Below, piece after piece: positions 32,218-47,200 of a DNA stretch of 64,000 bases (the stretch's first letter is position 1; every line of letters begins with the position of its first letter). A program made the translations under genes and the position numbers. The notes under the pieces are model-generated. The model was not told where the DNA came from, did no database searches, and saw only the letters and a program-made list of their open reading frames with translations. This DNA is from Heliocidaris erythrogramma. Taxonomy: Eukaryota > Echinodermata > Echinoidea > Camarodonta > Echinometridae. Where the stretch lies: contig CM046859.1 of the NCBI GenBank assembly GCA_025617745.1, forward strand, positions 28,447,371 through 28,511,370. Direction: 5' to 3'.

Positions 32218-35200
32218 AGTGAAAGTTGTCAATATGGGAGACAAGAAAAGCGGTCTTTATGAGCAGGTGGTCTTTATGTACAGGTCCCTTTTGAAGGAGA
32301 ATGAAACCCTGGGGAAATATCAATTTCAATGACAAGAGAGGATAGAGAGAAGCAATTTGTTCCATCAAAATCGGTTACGAAATGAAAAAGTTATGAAAGT
32401 TTGAAAAGTCTCAATTTACTTTCTATGGCGATCTTCAAATTGGCAATGTTGCTTCAAAATGGCAGGTTTATATATATGTTCTGTACACAAACATTCACAT
32501 TTTCTCCATTATCTCTAAAGATGCTGCTTGTCTTTTTGTGAACTCACATATGTTACGTCAAATACATTTTCCCATGATATATCTTGAGCTAAGGAGACAA
32601 GCTGCACCTTAAGAGATAATGTACAAAACATATGGACAGTTGTACCACTGAACCTGTCACTATGAAACAAATTTGCTAATTTGAGGATCGCCATAGAAAG
32701 TAAATTGAGACTTTTCAAACTTATTTAACTTTCTCATGTTATAACCGATTTTGATAGAACTGTTTTTAAATTGCTTCTCTCTATACTCTCTTTTGTTGAG
32801 ATATTGATATTGATATTGATATTTTCCCGGGCTTAATTCTCCTTTAATACATGTTTCAATGAGAAACCGAAAATATGATCTTTATAGACAGGTGGTCTTT
32901 CTATACAGGTGGTCGCTAAAGCAGGTTTGACTGTACTACTTCTACTACAACTGTGACTACTAGAACTACTACTACTGTGACTACTAGAACTACTACTACT
33001 ACTACTAATATTATTACTACTACTACTACCACTACTACTACTGCTACGACCTATCTAAAAATAATTTTATGTTGCGCTGAATACACAATGTATCTAAGCA
33101 CATTATACATTTTATACCGTAAAATTTCAACCAAATTATACAGAACAGCATAAGCAATCAACATAATAATGACCCCCCAAAAATAAATAAATAACAAGGA
33201 CAGATCTGAATTACACAGTATAATGAATATACATGCAGTGTACAGTGATATTCTATAAATAAAAGTTGCTTATTAATTATCCAGCAAAGAGTGGAGCCGA
33301 TGTAGCCTCCCGCCCCCATAATGGGTCTCCGTCACACGGGGCTGCCCTCGGCCTATAGGATAACATCCGCCCCCTGCGTTTATTGATTTCTGAATGATAA
33401 CACTTAGTTATAGCTGCAAGTCAGTTGATAATACATAATTTCTGCTTTTCATAATTTATAAAGGAGTTTTGCGTTATGTGTCCAAAAGCTATTGAATTCT
33501 TAAATCATGATAATCATTGAGATTTGAAATTGAAATTAATATTTATTTCCTTCTCATCAGTACAATGTTGTATACAAAGGATATATCTGTAGCAATGTGG
33601 TGAGCATAAAGTGCAATACATTACATAATTCAGAAAATAGAAGGAGGTGAAAAACTGGAAAGCAAAGCTTGTGTTGGGAACGCCATTAACAATTAAACAC
33701 AAATACTGAAAGAAGATTATTCTAATTATGAGTACCAGTTTTGCATATGGGCACCTGTTGGAAGTTTCTCCCGTATGAAAGTCACTTGTTGACTGACTTA
33801 ATAAATCATTTTTTTATATCATATATCATGATATCATATTCGTATGGTATGATTCTGATAGCATACTGAATAGATTATTTTGACATTGATGTATTAATAA
33901 CCTCATATCAATACTTCATCTATTATTCATTACATAAAAATACAGCCCATTTATTCAAATTCTGCGTCTACTGGTACAAAACGAGCTTAAATTTCCTTTC
34001 AATACATACCGTGTAGACTGGAATCTGTTGATTTAGTTCATAGTTCAGTTGCTCGTAGTATACAACCAGCTTTAAGACGTTCTCTCTGTCAACACAACAA
34101 TGGTAAAATAGCATTAATTGTGTGTCTCATCTATGAGCATAAAATACACCAGTTATAAGGTGAATACACATATACATGCGCTCTAACATGAGTTGTGTAA
34201 AACTTTTACCAAATATTATGTACATTTTACCCAACTTATTCCGATGGTGACAATGAAACTGATTGAATACAAACTGCAGATTTTAGAAGTCATTCATGCT
34301 TTTACACATTTTACATGTGGTATATAGTAAGTGCATTTGCGCAAGTCAACTGTTTCCAGATTTGCTTTATACTCAAAAGAAAGATAGATGTTTTACCCTT
34401 TAGAATTATTATAAAGAAGAAAAAGTAAACAGCGAATGATTCAGTTTTAGTACAATTTACATCCCGAATTGTATTTTTGCTACAAGAACATGACGTACTT
34501 CGTTAAATAATGGGTATTTTTGAAGAGTTTTATCATTGTTCAAGTAAATAAATACAAAGTGATTAATGACGAGCAATATTATACTAAGATTATGAAATAC
34601 ATATCTGGTATATTTTACCTCAGCTTGTCGCCATCCGCAATGACTTTTTTTATCCCACTGTCATGATTGTTGATCTGGGCTAGCTGTTTGGCAAGGAAAG
34701 GCTTCCAAATAAAAAGAACCATAGAAAAAAATGTTGGAAACAATTATTTAAAGTGAGCTGAATTAATTTTTTCTAAACTATAAAAAAAAATAGCAGGCAG
34801 TTAAAAGAAAGAATACATAGATCATTCAGAATCAATGACTTTGAAGGTACTGTCTTAGCTTTGGTCGGTGGTGATCTTTAAATCTTCAAATTTCCTGAAC
34901 AATTTTGATACACTTTTCAGTAGCAAAAACAAAGTCCGAAATATTGCCCGGCTTTTAATTAAAGAAAATATTCATTATTAAACTGATAGCTCTAGCTGCA
35001 GCTTGAATAACCCTTTTCTACGTTTATTTCCCTATCATCATGATCATACTCTGTTAATACTGATCAAATGTGTTATTCAGTAAAGCAATAAAAATACAAT
35101 ATTCAAACACTATCATGATTATAACTTTCCATGGTAAGGAAAACTATTTCCACAAAAGTAAAACTAGAGGCAGAAGGGAAATGGCCCTATGTCACCAAAA

Positions 35201-38200
35201 CTACGATTTCTCAAAAACGTAGGACATTTCCACCACTCTAATCGACGTAGAATTACCTCGTATCCAGCGGATGGCCAAAATGATGTTGAAATGGTTCGTT
35301 GGTATGTCTCCTCCCTTTGAATACAAGCAAATAACTTAAAGTCATTTCAATATCAATACTCTTTATTGTGATGAGATTAAAAGTGATACCATTATAAAGC
35401 TCTTCCATTAACATAACCAATATATTTGAGTTTTTGGTTTCTACATCTTCTTTTAGATCATACTATATTTATCATGAACATAAATTAGATACAAACTTTC
35501 AGACTTATAATTTCTTCAACATATATAAATAACAGACATTAATTCTAATTAGTTATTTGAGCATTTACAGGGATTTACGCATGACCATAGATCATCATAA
35601 CCAGAAGAGTAATTTCATAGGATTCCCCTACCATTCTAGCCACATAAGCTTGCTTTCTGTCGAATTTTGGTCTGTTTTCAGACCAATATTAAAGTTAAGT
35701 AGTACTTTTAAACGAAGGCTAACGAGCGCGAAAGAATAAGAAGGATTTGAGGAAAAGCCCCACAAGACCGAACGTCCATGAAACAGACATTCCACGAACT
35801 GTTAGCCTCCTGTTTCTGTCTCGTAGACTTTCTGACGATCTGTAAGAAGTCCCACGAGATCGAATATTTCGCGGACCTTTAAGGTGTCCTGAAACCACAG
35901 AAATCACCTTAGACTGATGCTTTCGCTCTTGCGTTCCTGCGGTCTCCGTGACCTGTAGACAATAGTCTAATAATACCGGGATTTATACGCTGTGTAAAGT
36001 TCTTTGGCCACCTACTTGTAACTTGTAACTAGTAAGGGGTTAAATAAAAGTGATGATGTGATTATCATAGCGATTGATATACACTCGAAAGACGCTGGCT
36101 TCCATTTTACCCAATTTATCATGTATATGGTAAAAAGGGAACATGCATTTGTATTGAGTAAGATTTTACTTAATATTGGGTAAAATATGCCCAGAATTTA
36201 GTGAAATTAACATTATTTGGGGTAGCATTTCATTCTTCTACACAGCATAAATGCATGTTCCCCTTTTACTCAACATTTGGTAAAAGTTTGCCCAACTTGT
36301 TTTGGATCGTAAGTATTGGAACATGCGTTTGTTAATATGCATTGATATCTCTTATTTCCATAATTATGCTATACCTGCATGGTATCGGACAAGCACACTC
36401 CAGATCATTTATGTGGTACAGATATTCTACCAACTGTCGACACTTGTCTGTGGTAAAAGACCAAAAATTGCAGTTAGATGAGTGACAATACGCCACTTAA
36501 TATCATTCTTTCCAATTTGTAATCAGAGTGAATATGAAAACGTTTACAAGCAAACAATCCGTTTGGACGTGCGCACGTCTTTCGAAATGTTTCAAAGCAT
36601 TTGAATAAAAGTGTTTAATATTTGGCTGGGTCATGTTGGTCAGATGAAAATCCAAGCCCTAACCCTGATAACTTTTTCCCAAACTAATCCTAAACCTAAC
36701 CATTACTCCTAAAGCCCTTTGAAATATTTCAGGAACGTAGGTAGCCCAAATGGGATGTTGGACCAATGTGACTAAATAAGGTTAACATTGATGAGATGAA
36801 GACTTATCAATCATGTCAATTAGAAGATCAATTGGACTTAATTACAACCTTATAATTCCCAGGAAATATCAACTGGCTAGGTTGTTACATAACTTGATTA
36901 TTACAATTTTTAAAACGTTTTATCATTGTTTAAGGTGCCCATATAGTACTTTCTAAAAATTTTGAAGCCCCCTGTAACTGCAAGGAAAAGGGCGCTATAG
37001 GGCCTCCAAAACTTTGTGGATTTGGTGGGGTAGTCAAGTCATATACATTGTACCTTGGGTTGCATTAAGAGAGGTGCACTGCCTATAGTTGCTAAACCTG
37101 ATGTCTGTGATACAATCACACTTCTCAAGCAGTTCATCTTGCAGACACTGCTTCAGGCAGGCGTTGACAGTGTAGGAGAATATCTCTGACTTAAAGTCGG
37201 TGCCTTCTCCATTCCAGGAGCATTGCTCACCATAACGTCCACCTAACCGCGTGATGTTTACCTGAATGCAGAGACAAATGAAAATATCTAAGGCCATGTC
37301 AAGTCATGATGACAGTCACAATGATTGAAAATACAGTGTCGTTATGATAATATTTTGGATGTAGAAAAACTAAGAGTCAACACGAAATGCTACATTTTAA
37401 AAGAAATAACAAGGGACGTACGTCACTATAGGTGGGTGTGTGTGTGTGGGGGGGGGGGGGCTGAGGTATATGAGGTGTTTTTGGTGAGACCCCTCCCCCT
37501 AACACGTTCCCTTCGGCAGAATTCGTATGTGTGAACCTTTTGGAAAACTTCAAAGATCGTGTATATTGTTGTTTCTGTTTTTCCGATGTACTGTTTATGG
37601 TATTGTGAACAGGTTATGAGGTAGAAACAACAATATACACGACATTTAATAACACGTGATCAGAAATCCGAAACCAACATAAAACATTACCATACACAGT
37701 CCATTTCAATCTCCCCTCACACACAGTAGAAAACGCTAAAATAATCGGGGTAGAACTCATCAACAACAAATCACATGACACAATCTTACACAGAGAATCA
37801 TACTGGATCAACAAGACTCAAGACACTCCACCTGCATGGCATTAATGTCGACCAATAAATGAATGACCATCGATATAGGTCATATAAGAAGGCACCCATA
37901 TTACTATATATACCCCCTCCCAATAATTACTACCCGCTATTTACAACATTGATTGAGTCTCATAGCAATGTGTATGTTGCATACATAGCTTTATATAAAA
38001 TGTATTGCCATAGTTACTTGTGTGTATCATTGCCCTCTCGGTGAATCATTTTTTTTTTTTTTTTTTAAATATTCGTCATTACCTGATGAGCCCTTACTGT
38101 GTACTAAACTTATGATTATGTACCAAACTTATAGGTTTACATTTATGTACTTTACCAATATCATTTCATTCGAGTAAAACTACAACTATTTCTTTGCACT

Positions 38201-41200
38201 GACTCTACTCATGCACATGGGTTGTCATGAATGAAGGTGGCGCCACAATGACACGCATCAGTTAACTTCCTTTTGCGGTGGATCTGGTCACGTGATCCAT
38301 CGCACAAGCAAGCAGAACCACAAACAACCTAACAGGTAATGATACGTATGTATATATAGGTATACCTTTCTCCACCCAGGTGTTAAATGGGTACCCGGTA
38401 GGATGGCGAAAGTTAATGCCCTTTGCTTAGCATGTGCGCGCTTGGAAACAGGCGACTGGCTGGAATGCTCCCCAGGGAGTGGAGAATGTACATACATTGT
38501 GTGCGGGCGTGCCAGAATCCAACGACCGGGGTAATAATATATATCTAGCGCTTTGAGCCAGTTTGGGTAAGGCGCTTTATAAATGCCAGGTATTATTATT
38601 ATTAATCTATTAAAACACAACTTATAATTGAGTCCCGGGCTGTAATAGACCACATAAGAGACCACTAGCCAAGTCGGACCACTTGACCAGTCATTTTTTC
38701 TAAAGAGTCACCCACCTTTCTAAGACCGATGGTTGTCTTCTGACCAGTGGAGGCAGTAAGTCCCTCATCCTCTGGGAAGGGTTGTTCAGTGGGGCTGTGG
38801 ATTGATACCTTTATGCCAGACTCAGCTGCTAGTAGTCCCACATGCTCAGGCTGATCCACGAACAGAGTCAACTGCAGACCTGAAAGGGATTTCACTCACT
38901 TGAGTCATGGGCGCATCCACAAATTGAGCATAATCAGTGTTTTTCTGAAAAAAGGTAACCCAACTTTTCCCATCAATTACTAGAATAAAACTATTACGTC
39001 CTGATCAATTCTTATTATTCATGTCAAAGTTCATTTCATCCTCTTTCATATGATTCCAAATGTGTTATGATATTGTCATGCATGAAAGACTTGGAAAGAT
39101 TTTAGTGAGGGATGTCAAAAGTAGTTTGTGCAGAGAGCTGATGCAAAGTGTAATTCCATTGAGCAAGGAAACAAAACAAGTGATAAAGACACCATGGAAA
39201 GATAAGTGATATTTGACGATGTTTCCTTATTCATCTTTCAACATGTAGGCAACTTTTAATGACATATGAGTAAAGAAAGTAGCCCCAATGCCCTTCCAAA
39301 AGACCACCTTGTCTGTCCAAAAAAATGTGTAATCGAGTCAAGACAAAAATAAATGAAAGCAGAGTGAGGTTCAATGATTAGCCATCCATTGAATAGATCT
39401 CACCCTCGTGCGCAAATAAATTTTTACAATGCTGGTTTAAAATTGTTTTAGTTCAATGAATCCAGGCACTGTCATCGCAAATGTGGTAGCATACGCAAGG
39501 GGATAAAGTTCTCTTTTCATGATGCATTGCAATAAATCACGTTATGTTTATTCGACGAGATGTTGCTGGAGAAGGTTGGTTTTCCTATTTTAAGAAACAC
39601 ACTGTATATCTAGGCAGCCCTGCGCGCTCTTTACACGTTCTATGTATTTTGATTTTTTTTTCCACTGGACCAAATGGGGGAGGGGGAAGGGTTACAGCCC
39701 TATAGCTAGAAGGTCCGAAAGTTAGCGGGTCCGATAGACCGACACCCAATAGATAGAAGGTTCGATAGACCGAATGTATGAGAGGGTCCAATAGACAGAC
39801 GGTTCTTTAGACCGAATCGGCGGAGGGTCCGATAGTCCGAAGGTTCTATAGATCGAATGTTCAACGGGGTCCGATAGTCAGAAGGTCCGATAGACAGAAG
39901 GTTCTATAGACTGAATCGGCGAAAGGGTCCAATAGTCCGAAGGTTCAGTAGGGGTCCGATAGTTAGAAGGTCCGATAGACCGACAATAACGTAAAAAAAG
40001 TAAAATAAGTGGATACAATAAGTTTTTAATAGTTTTATCTCATAAAAGGAAAAGGGTAATGCTTATCTTCTTCTATGTGTATTGTAATAAACCGATGCGT
40101 TATGTCTGTAGGCCCACACTCCCCTCTAAAAAGGAAAAAAAAAGGAACTTATTTTAAAGTTTTGTTTTATACATTTTCAACATGTTAAAAGTATTTTAAT
40201 CAGAGCATCATCATCATCACCGTGGGGCGGGGGTGGTCCACCCATGCAGCTCAGCCCCCCCCCCCCCCCCCCCCCCCCGCGGTTAATTTTGCCACTAAAC
40301 CGATGCATTGGCAGTGGGGAACGCTGACCATTTTTTTAAACATGGAAATCTAATTATATGGTCACACTAAAGCCCCGAGGCCCATCATGCCCGAAGCATT
40401 TTTTTCTAGTGGAGCAAGCTGAGGAAAGGGCGTCCCCTTCTAACACAAGTGTTATATTTTAAACAAAGAAATCTTATGGGGTGCACACTTTATAGTTGAA
40501 TTTTCATTCAAAGTAACAAAAGATAAGATTCTGACAACAAAAGATTCTGACCGATAAACATGAATTTCAATTAGGCCCTACCACCTTCTTGGGAGGGGAC
40601 AACTTGCCGCTCGATTCCTTTCAGTTATGTTGCTAACATTCTTTGAGTAGCAAAATAGCATAACATTAGCTAGAGATTCAAGATGCAAACCAAATAACTT
40701 CCATAAGAATATGACTTATTAATATAATTGGCATTGGTTTATATACATAAATATGGCGATTATATTAATAACTAATATTGTGCTGCACGCGATTAATTCT
40801 AACCTTGACATTCGGCTTTCCATAGTCAGGGGCAGATGGCGCACTTCTCGAGTGAATGGTCATTTATTTTTCTCAAGCCAATTTGTAAATTATGCCTATT
40901 ATGTCTTGGGATGAAACTGCATCTTGAAGGTTTAGGATCGAGTTCTACATTCTGATGGTTTTAATTATGGGATACAAGTGACAGAGATTCATGTGTCACA
41001 ATTTCAATTCAATTCAATTCAATTTCAAAACATTTATTTCCAACTTTTCAATATAAGTGTACAAAGTAATAATGTTTTTTAACAAAAAATACGACTTAAT
41101 ACACATTCATACGGTACATACATAGTTGGAGGACACACCTCTAAAAGCAAAAGCTTGTGGCGAGGGTGCCCTTAATAACATAATACATAATATTACATAA

Positions 41201-44200
41201 TAAATATATAAAAAGACAATAACTACATACAAAAAAAGAAAAAAAGATAACATTCCTTAACCGCTGAGCTTAATTGGAGGGAAAAAAAGATAAAAGGAAA
41301 GAGAGAGAAAAAAGAGGGAAAAGGGGGAAGGATGAAGGTGCAACATACAATGAGTACGGATAAAAGATGTATTCACAAAAAAGCAGAGAGAGGAGAAGGA
41401 GAAAAATAGACCCAATGGAGGGTTAGGAAGAATCTTAAACCATATTATTTGTAAGATGAAGTTAAATGTTTTTTTATCCTTCTTGAGAAGCTGGCGAGAG
41501 ATGCGGAGAATTTTATTGTGTCAGGGATAGCATTCCACAGCTTAGGTCCCGAGTACCGGATGTTATGTTGGAATAGTAAGGTTCTGTGCTTGGGTAGATG
41601 GATGTGATTTGCGTGTCTGGTTTCGTATTTATGAATAGTAGAATTTAATTGAAAGATGTTACAAAATTCGTCAGGAAATAAATTGTTTGTACATCTGTAC
41701 ATAAAAATGCTTTGTTGATGTTTATTTATATCGGTAAATTTTAGTATGTTAAATTGTTTGAACAAATGGTCAACGTGACACCGGGGGGCAGTACCTGTAG
41801 TTATACGAATTATTTTCTTTTGTAGGGTGATTAATTTGTGTAATTTGGATATTGTAGAGTTCCCCCAGGCAAGGTTGCAATATGATAGATATGGTAGGAT
41901 GAGAGAATTGTAAAGCATACGGAGGATGTTGTTTGGTAAAATGTGCCGCAGTCTAGCAATAATGCCAATGTTTTTAGAGACTTTGCTTTCTGTTTCAAGG
42001 ATATGTTTCTTCCAAGACATAGAACTATCAATGTGTACACCTAAAAATTGTGTGTTTTCAACTCTAGGTAGTAGTACGTTGTCGAGATATATGGAAATGC
42101 TGTCTAAATCAGTGTTTTTATTGTTGTGAAAGATCATATAGTTACATTTTTTTAAATTGACAGACAATTTGTTGGCCTTAAACCACTCGCATACAAAGGT
42201 TAACTGTTGATTAACATTACTGCATAGTGAGGTAAGATTAGATCCGCTACATAAAATATTCGTGTCGTCGGCATAAAGAACAAAAGTTAATGTTGCTGTT
42301 GATTTGAAAATGTCGTTTATATAAAGAATAAAAAGTAACGGACCAAGCAACGAACCTTGAGGTACACCACATGTGATATTACTCATGTTAGAGACGACCG
42401 AGTCAAATTTAGTGCACTGGAGGCGATTGCTAAGATAACTGGCAAACCAATCGTGCGCTATGCCACGGATTCCATACATATAACATTTTTTAAATAAAAT
42501 TGAGTGATTAATGGTATCGAAGGCGTTCGATAAGTCTATAAAAATTCCAATTGAATATTGATTTTTTTCAAAGGAGTCAATTATATCGTTTGTTAGTTTA
42601 GATAATGCCATAGCTGTAGAAAAATTTTGGCGGAATCCAAATTGGTTTTTGTAAATAATGTCGTGTTTAACAAGAAATTCGTAAGTCCTGGTGTATACAA
42701 TGCGTTCAAGAATTTTAGAAAAAACCGATAGAACAGATATTGGTCTATAGTTGGTAAGCTGTCTTTTGTCACCAGTTTTAAATATGGGTGTGACTCTAGC
42801 GATTTTCAGTAGGTCTGGAAAAATCCCTTTATTAAGTGATAAATTGAAAATATGACATAGCGGTTTAGATATATACCGAATCGCACTTTTAATTACCCTG
42901 GGACTGAATTCGTCTAAACCTGCAGATTTATTATTTTCAAACGAGTTGACAATATTACTTATTTCATTTTCATCTGTAGGATATAGAAATAGAGAATCAT
43001 CAGGCGGAATGTTCATGTATGTTCGAAAGTCAGTATTACACCGTGGTATTTTATTAGCAAGAGTCGGACCAATGTTTATAAAGAAATCGTTAAATGAGTT
43101 ACTTATGGTTAAAGGATCAGTCACAATTTTATCATCAATACTGAAGGCAGTTTCTGGGCTTTCATGAACTTTCTTTTTTATAAGGCTGTTTATGGTATCC
43201 CATGTACGTTTAATATTTGATTTATTACGCATGAATTTGTGTGAAAAATATGTGATCTTTCTCTCCCTGAGGAGTGTCGTCAGTTTATTTCGATATTGTT
43301 TAAATTGCAACTCGTTTTGACGAGTCGGATTTTTTAAGAACCACTTGTATAGCTTGTTTTTATGTTTTATAGATTGTAATAAACCGTTTGTCATCCAACA
43401 TTGTATTTTTTTGTCTTTGTTTCTCTTTTGTATTAGGGGAAAATTTAAATCATACAGTCTATGTATTTTTGTTGAGAATGAGTTATATGCTAAATTAGGA
43501 TCTTCATCCATTATGACGTCACTCCAATCTATATCCTGGATATCTTTATTAAAATTCTCGATGTTTTCTTGGTTTACAACAATCTGATTACGTCAGATAG
43601 ATAGCTTGGAGTTGCACAAGTCTGTAAGTTGAATTTGTTAAATAGACATGTAAAAAATGATACAGATTTAAATGTACATAATTTTAAGCAAGGAAAACTG
43701 CCTTGATATGAATGTTATATGATATATACAGTGCTATGTTTCGAAGTATGGCAAGCTCTTTGCAATCTACATGTAAATTAAAAACTGACGATTGATTGTT
43801 GAAAAATATTGTGATCAGTTGACTAGGGATTGAAGAGCAGACCACTAAAATGTTTTTACAGGTTTTTCTATACGTACCTTTGTGACAAATATTGGTGCAG
43901 TATTTTTATTATACTCTGAGTACTATTCCAAGTTCTGAACCTAAGAATCATTTGTTTCTAAGTGATTCTAAGATGTATTTGGTAGAAACTTTGAATATAA
44001 AGCGACTGAAAGGATACAGTCATTTTCTTTTTAATGGATTCAATGATTCAATGATTCATTTATTGTCATGCAACAAGCATACAAATTGGGTTACAGTCTG
44101 ATTTCCAAATGTCAAGCATAAAACTACATATCAGAAAATTGCAAGTGATGGATAAGAATGAATACAGAAAATTTATGTTTGAATTTATTGGATTATGGTC

Positions 44201-47200
44201 GATTCATAAGCTTTAAACCTGCCTAGTTAGATTGTCGAGAACCTATGAATATGTTTGGTTCATTTTTCATGATCTTGTAATATGTACATGTATGATTGAC
44301 ACACTGTTATCATTCATTGCAATTTACAGTTTTACCGCATACGCAACATCCTGAAGTAAGGCTTGAATAAAGACTAGAGTACAACCTTTCAACTCAATCG
44401 TCTTCAAGTTTACTGTTTCTGTTGTGAGGTTAGCTACTGGATAGGAGTGTGTGTTAGAGCACCCCGAGGCCAGCATAAATATCAATAATGAAAATATAAT
44501 GGGCAGTGGTAAAATAATGGTAAATAACCCTAATAATGCTAGTGAGTGAAGTTTTTAAATTTTTGTTTTCTTCTCTTTCGTTTCTGATTTCTTCTTTTCT
44601 TTACCCTTTTTGTGTATTTGATGTCGGTCTATCGGACCTTCTAACTATCGGACCCCTACTGAACCTTCGGACTATCGGACCCTTTTGCCGATTCGGTCTA
44701 TAGAACCTTCTATCTATCGGACCTTCTGACTATCGGACCCGTTGGTCATTCGATCTATAGAACCTTCGGACTATTGGACCCTCCTGCCGATTCGGTCTAT
44801 AGAACCTTCTGTCTACTGGACCCTCTCGTACATTCGGTCTATCGAACCTTCTATCTATTGGGTGTCGGTCTATCGGACCCGCTAACTATCGGACCTTCTA
44901 GCTATAGGGATGACCCCAGGGGGAAGCACGCTAACTTCAATCTAAGGTGGATATGTCATGACTGCCTAGAACAACAATTACAAGATACCATCAACCAAAT
45001 TGCATCAACATGTAGACCTGCGTATTAATCCAGCGTTCATACTGTGAATATATGTTTCTAAATTTAAACTGTATGCTTACTCAATGCATTTAAGCAAAGT
45101 ATTATTAGAATAACATTTCCCATGATAAACATTTAAATACAGACTTATCTGTATCTACATTCAACTACGCACGCGCTTCTGTTATTCATTAATAAAATGA
45201 CCAAAGCGATTGACAGTATGTCGCACACTGCAGGTATTTTCCTGGACTTCTCCAAGGCCTTCGATACTATAAATCATGATATATTGTTGCATAAGTTGTC
45301 CCACTATGGTATTCGGGGGAAGGCCTTGGAGTGGTTCAGGAACTACCTTATTGATAGAAAACAATATGTATACATAAATGGTTTCAAATCTTGTGGTGTC
45401 CCTAAAGGCTCTTTATTAGGCCCGCTCCTGTTTATCTTATACATTAACGATCTTCAAAACTCATCTGCAGTCTTATCATTTATCCTTTTTGCCGATGACT
45501 CCAATATTTTTTGCTCTCACCAGAACCCCAATACACTTCTGAACATCGTAAACACTGAATTAAAATGCGTTTCTGACTGGATTCAAGCTAACAAATTGTC
45601 GCTCAATATAAATAAAACAAATTTCATGCTATTTAGTAATTCTATATCATCCTTACCAGGTAATATACAAATAAACAATAAAAATATCGCCCAGGTTGAA
45701 TCTACCAAATTTCTGGGTGTTTTTATAGACAGTAGACTAACATGGAAGGTTCAAATTGATTGCCTATGTAAACTGTTATCACGTAATTCAGGTGTAATGA
45801 ACAAGTTGAAACCTTTTGTACCTCCTCATGTTATGCTTATACTCTATTCTGCCCTGATCTTGCCTTATCTTAACTATTGTATACTTGCATGGGGAAATTG
45901 CTCCATAACCATAATTGACAAAATTAAAGTTGTACAAAAACGGGTTATTAGAATAGTAAATAATGTTGGATTTCGTGCACATACAAATGAACTTTTCTAT
46001 AATTGTAATATCCTTAAGATATCTGACTTGTACTTGTACAATCTTGGAATATTTATGTACGAACTCTCGAAAGGTAATTTACCAGATGCTTTCGTCCCTA
46101 TTTTTCAACGCAATAATGCTGTACATTCCTATCCAACTAGACAAACAAACCATTTCCACCTCCCCCGAACTCGAACCGTTTTCGCAAACAAAGCAAGCAC
46201 CTTTACTGGACCCAAATTCTGGAACAGCCTGAATAACGAACTAGTTGATAGCTCCTCCAACAATTCATTTAAACGGAAGCTAAGGTGTTACCTCTTAAGT
46301 AAGTACATGTATGTATGAATATTCATATCATGTTGGATCGTACAGGTGGTCACATAGACTTTGCTTGTGTAACACTGTCATGTCTTTACAATTTTTTTCT
46401 TCTCCTTCTTCTTCTTCTTCTGCTTTTCTTCATTTTCTCTTTTTCTTTTCTTCATCTTCTTTTCTTTTTTTCTTTCTTTCTTCTTCTTCTCTTTCGTCTT
46501 TTCGTTTCTTTACTCCATATTCTGAGCTTTGCTCTCCTTGTACGTTTTATAAATCTGATACTTCTAGTCCGTCCCCCCTTTTCATCGCATCCCAATCAGA
46601 ATTACTCTATACGGGAGCCTAATCATTTACAAGCAATGCTTTTTATTTAGGCTCCCCACATTTTACATATTTCTTCTTTTGCCAGTCGTTTATACATTTC
46701 TTAAACTTTCTACCTATTTACTGTACATTATACTTGATCTGAGTTCTTTTGAAATTGACAATTATGCTTGTAAAATAACTTCTGAAAAATTGTTTTGATG
46801 TAAATGTGGAATGTGGAACAAATAAACTTCAAACTTCAAACTTCAAACTACATAGCTTGTTGTATGCTGGAAATTTTTACTGTACATTTGCCACTCTCAA
46901 CCCAGGTGTTGACCTGTAACTAAAATGCATTTTGCGTTCATAACGGTTACCTGAGCTGAAAGTCAGGATAATAATTTTCATTATAGCAGTTTTGAAGCGC
47001 GTAGTGACAGTATAATTATCACAATGTGATAAGTGCTTATAAAGACGGATTATTGTCATTATCAAAAATTGGTTTCAGTTAGACGTTTTGAGAACAGCCA
47101 GAGCCGTTGAAACAAATTTACGAGACATTTCTACTTACCATGAAGTGATCCAGTCTGACCAGTTTCAATAGTTTGGTTGGTGGGTTCATCCACTCTTCTT

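Noticed and set aside
32953-33153. Threonine-rich frame
   Set aside because: It is a translated (ACT)n microsatellite.
41926-43587. Plus-strand and second minus-strand frames within the LINE
   Set aside because: They are shadows of the 688-codon RT frame on the minus strand.
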